NCBI GenBank assembly: GCA_036852015.1
Contig: JAANDG010000134.1
Location: 62,001-126,000, forward strand
Direction: 5' to 3'
DNA: 64,000 nt
Origin: Pelodera strongyloides
Lineage: Eukaryota; Nematoda; Chromadorea; Rhabditida; Rhabditidae
Within the stretch, counting starts at the first letter, position 1. Each line of letters starts with the position of its first letter. The notes beneath the pieces are model-generated. The model had not been told where the DNA came from. It made no database searches and saw nothing but the letters and a program-made list of their open reading frames with translations. A program made the position numbers and the translations under genes. Positions 62,661 through 64,000 of this stretch are shown here, piece after piece.

Positions 62661-63354
62661 CCTGAATGCGCGAGTCCTCGTAAAAGATGGTGCGGTATAT
62701 GGTGCAAGCTAGCAGCGTCTCGCAACGAAAATACGAGATAGCACGCCATTTTGGAGGGACCAGACGATTATATAACCCTTTCTTTCTTGGCGTTTTTCAT
62801 TATTTTATTATTTTCTTTGTTTCTTATTGTGACATCATCATCCATAATCTGTTTTTTTTTCTTGCTAAACACAAAGTTTACGCTGAATTTCGTCGTTTAT
62901 GAAATCTGTACCCCCAAATATCTTCAATTCAGTATATATTTTGAACAAGTTAACTCGGTTAGGTCTCTTTCCTCAAAATTTATAGTCTACAAGCAAAGTT
63001 CATAATCGCTTATAACGCTCCAGTGCGGTTGGTAACTGATTGATTGATGATGCCTTTGGATCTTAATTATTTTTTCAACAAAACTTTGGGTACTTTCGCT
63101 CTTCGCTTCATTTCTGCTTCGTTGTTTTGATGCACTTTATGCCTTATATTTATTTATACCTCTGGAGGCAAATGTGTTTTTCATAAAGGAGTACTTTTGG
63201 CCTAAACCAGCTTGTTCAGGTACGTGAGCATGGATCACTGATCACTTGTTATTCAAACATCGGTGATGATTGACTAGATGTCAACTATTGGCAGCCTTCC
63301 CCACCTTGGATTTCATTGTTTGTTCAGTCAATGGGATGCGGATAACGTGCAAAC
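62661..63354. other. RPL12 upstream region
   Basis: AT-rich region without coding signal. A TTGTTCAG acceptor at about 63327 would make a 28-nt leader before the RPL12 start codon, either by cis- or trans-splicing. Confidence 0.5.
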
Positions 63355-63967
63355 ATGCCTCCCAAGTTCGACCCCAATGAGATTAAGATTGGTAAGTTTT
63401 ATTTATATAAATCTCGAAATTATATAAATGTCGAATTTACTTGAGGCTAATTTTAAACGACGAAGTGTGGAAATTTAAAATTCTAAACTTATGTTACGTT
63501 CCCATTGCTTTTTTTATTGTCTTGGTTACTGTTTCATCCGAAGCTGTTTTCTACTGTCTTGACCATACTGTTTCAGTCTACCTCCGTTGCGTTAGAGGTG
63601 AGGTCGGAGCCACTTCGGCTCTCGCTCCCAAAGTCGGACCTCTTGGTCTTGTAAGTTTGGTCTTTCTTTTTTTGTTTTCCCATCTTTAGCATATTTGTGT
63701 ATTTGGTGTGGGATGGACTCAAGCCCGTTTCTCGGAAGTAGGTCTGCTTTCATTAGGTGATATGCATATACAACCTTCCTTTTTAGTCGCCCAAGAAGAT
63801 CGGAGACGATATTGCCAAGGCCACTCAGGACTGGAAGGGTCTGAAGGTCACATGCAAGCTGACCATTCAGAATCGTCAGGCTAAGATCCACGTTGTTCCC
63901 TCTGCCGCCTCTCTTCTGATTAAGGAACTTAAGGAGTCCGCTCGTGAGCGCAAGAAGATCAAGAATG
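63355..63967 (+). CDS. RPL12: 60S ribosomal protein L12 (uL11), 5' part
   Basis: Exons 63355-63391, 63577-63650 and 63787-63967, then the window ends in the next intron (AATG|gtacgg). Translation begins [12 protein letters not shown], then [53 protein letters not shown] and [15 protein letters not shown]. About 97 of the expected 165 residues are present. uL11 forms the base of the ribosomal stalk with the 28S GTPase-centre RNA. The start matches the family exactly. RGEVG replaces the usual GGEVG; otherwise conserved. Closest remembered match is Caenorhabditis. Confidence 0.97.
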
Positions 63968-64000
63968 GTACGGCTTTTTGGCGGAGGGTCGGGTTGTTAT

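Overview
The window reads as nuclear DNA of a nematode. Four things support this. (1) A ribosomal protein L12 gene at the right edge resembles the Caenorhabditis form as I remember it ([22 protein letters not shown]). (2) There are about a dozen interstitial arrays of (TTAGGC)n, the nematode telomere unit. (3) Positions 47961-47982 match the 22-nt SL1 spliced leader at 21 of 22 bases. (4) Most start codons lie 1-10 nt after a TTTCAG-like acceptor, as expected for trans-splicing. Introns are AT-rich, bounded by GT-TTTCAG, and packed with palindromic non-autonomous elements. Species and clade cannot be fixed by eye.

Left part (1-12.1 kb, minus strand): an RNF126/RNF115-type RING-H2 ubiquitin ligase (exons between 5237 and 782), then NOB1, the 20S pre-rRNA endonuclease (12118 to about 6754). 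A NOB1 intron holds a TIR-bounded element carrying an inverted copy of NOB1's own zinc-ribbon exon. Next come non-LTR debris and a LINE reverse-transcriptase fragment (12.5-14.6 kb). CHMP6/VPS20 (14906-17582, plus) follows, then a secreted phospholipase A2-like protein fused to a Pro/Gln-rich tail of LGY repeats (18680-21375, plus).

Middle (23.2-58.2 kb): a cluster of five related F-box genes in mixed orientation. Two intact F-box/WD40 genes have 11 exons each and in-frame totals of 434 and 431 codons (49889-44352 minus; 53006-58207 plus). One F-box/WD40 pseudogene (28060-37644 plus) has an in-frame stop, a frameshift and a Penelope-like retroelement in its last but one intron. One compact 141-aa F-box protein with an acidic tail has no WD repeats (42043-38566 minus). 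One decayed relative of the latter lies at 26314-23257 minus. The paralogs share exon phases, a GC-AG intron, telomere-like arrays just before exon 7, and an AATAAA signal that abuts or overlaps the stop.

Right part (58.2-64 kb): a partial tandem duplication of the last F-box/WD gene's tail, a TTGACTGCA repeat field, the 3' end of an unrecognised nuclear-looking gene (minus), further inverted repeats, and the first three exons of RPL12, which runs off the window.

The Penelope-like element (32923-36767, 13-bp target duplication) has inverted terminal arms that each carry a hammerhead-ribozyme-like core. Exon boundaries were read by eye from frame, homology and splice signals; none are experimentally supported.
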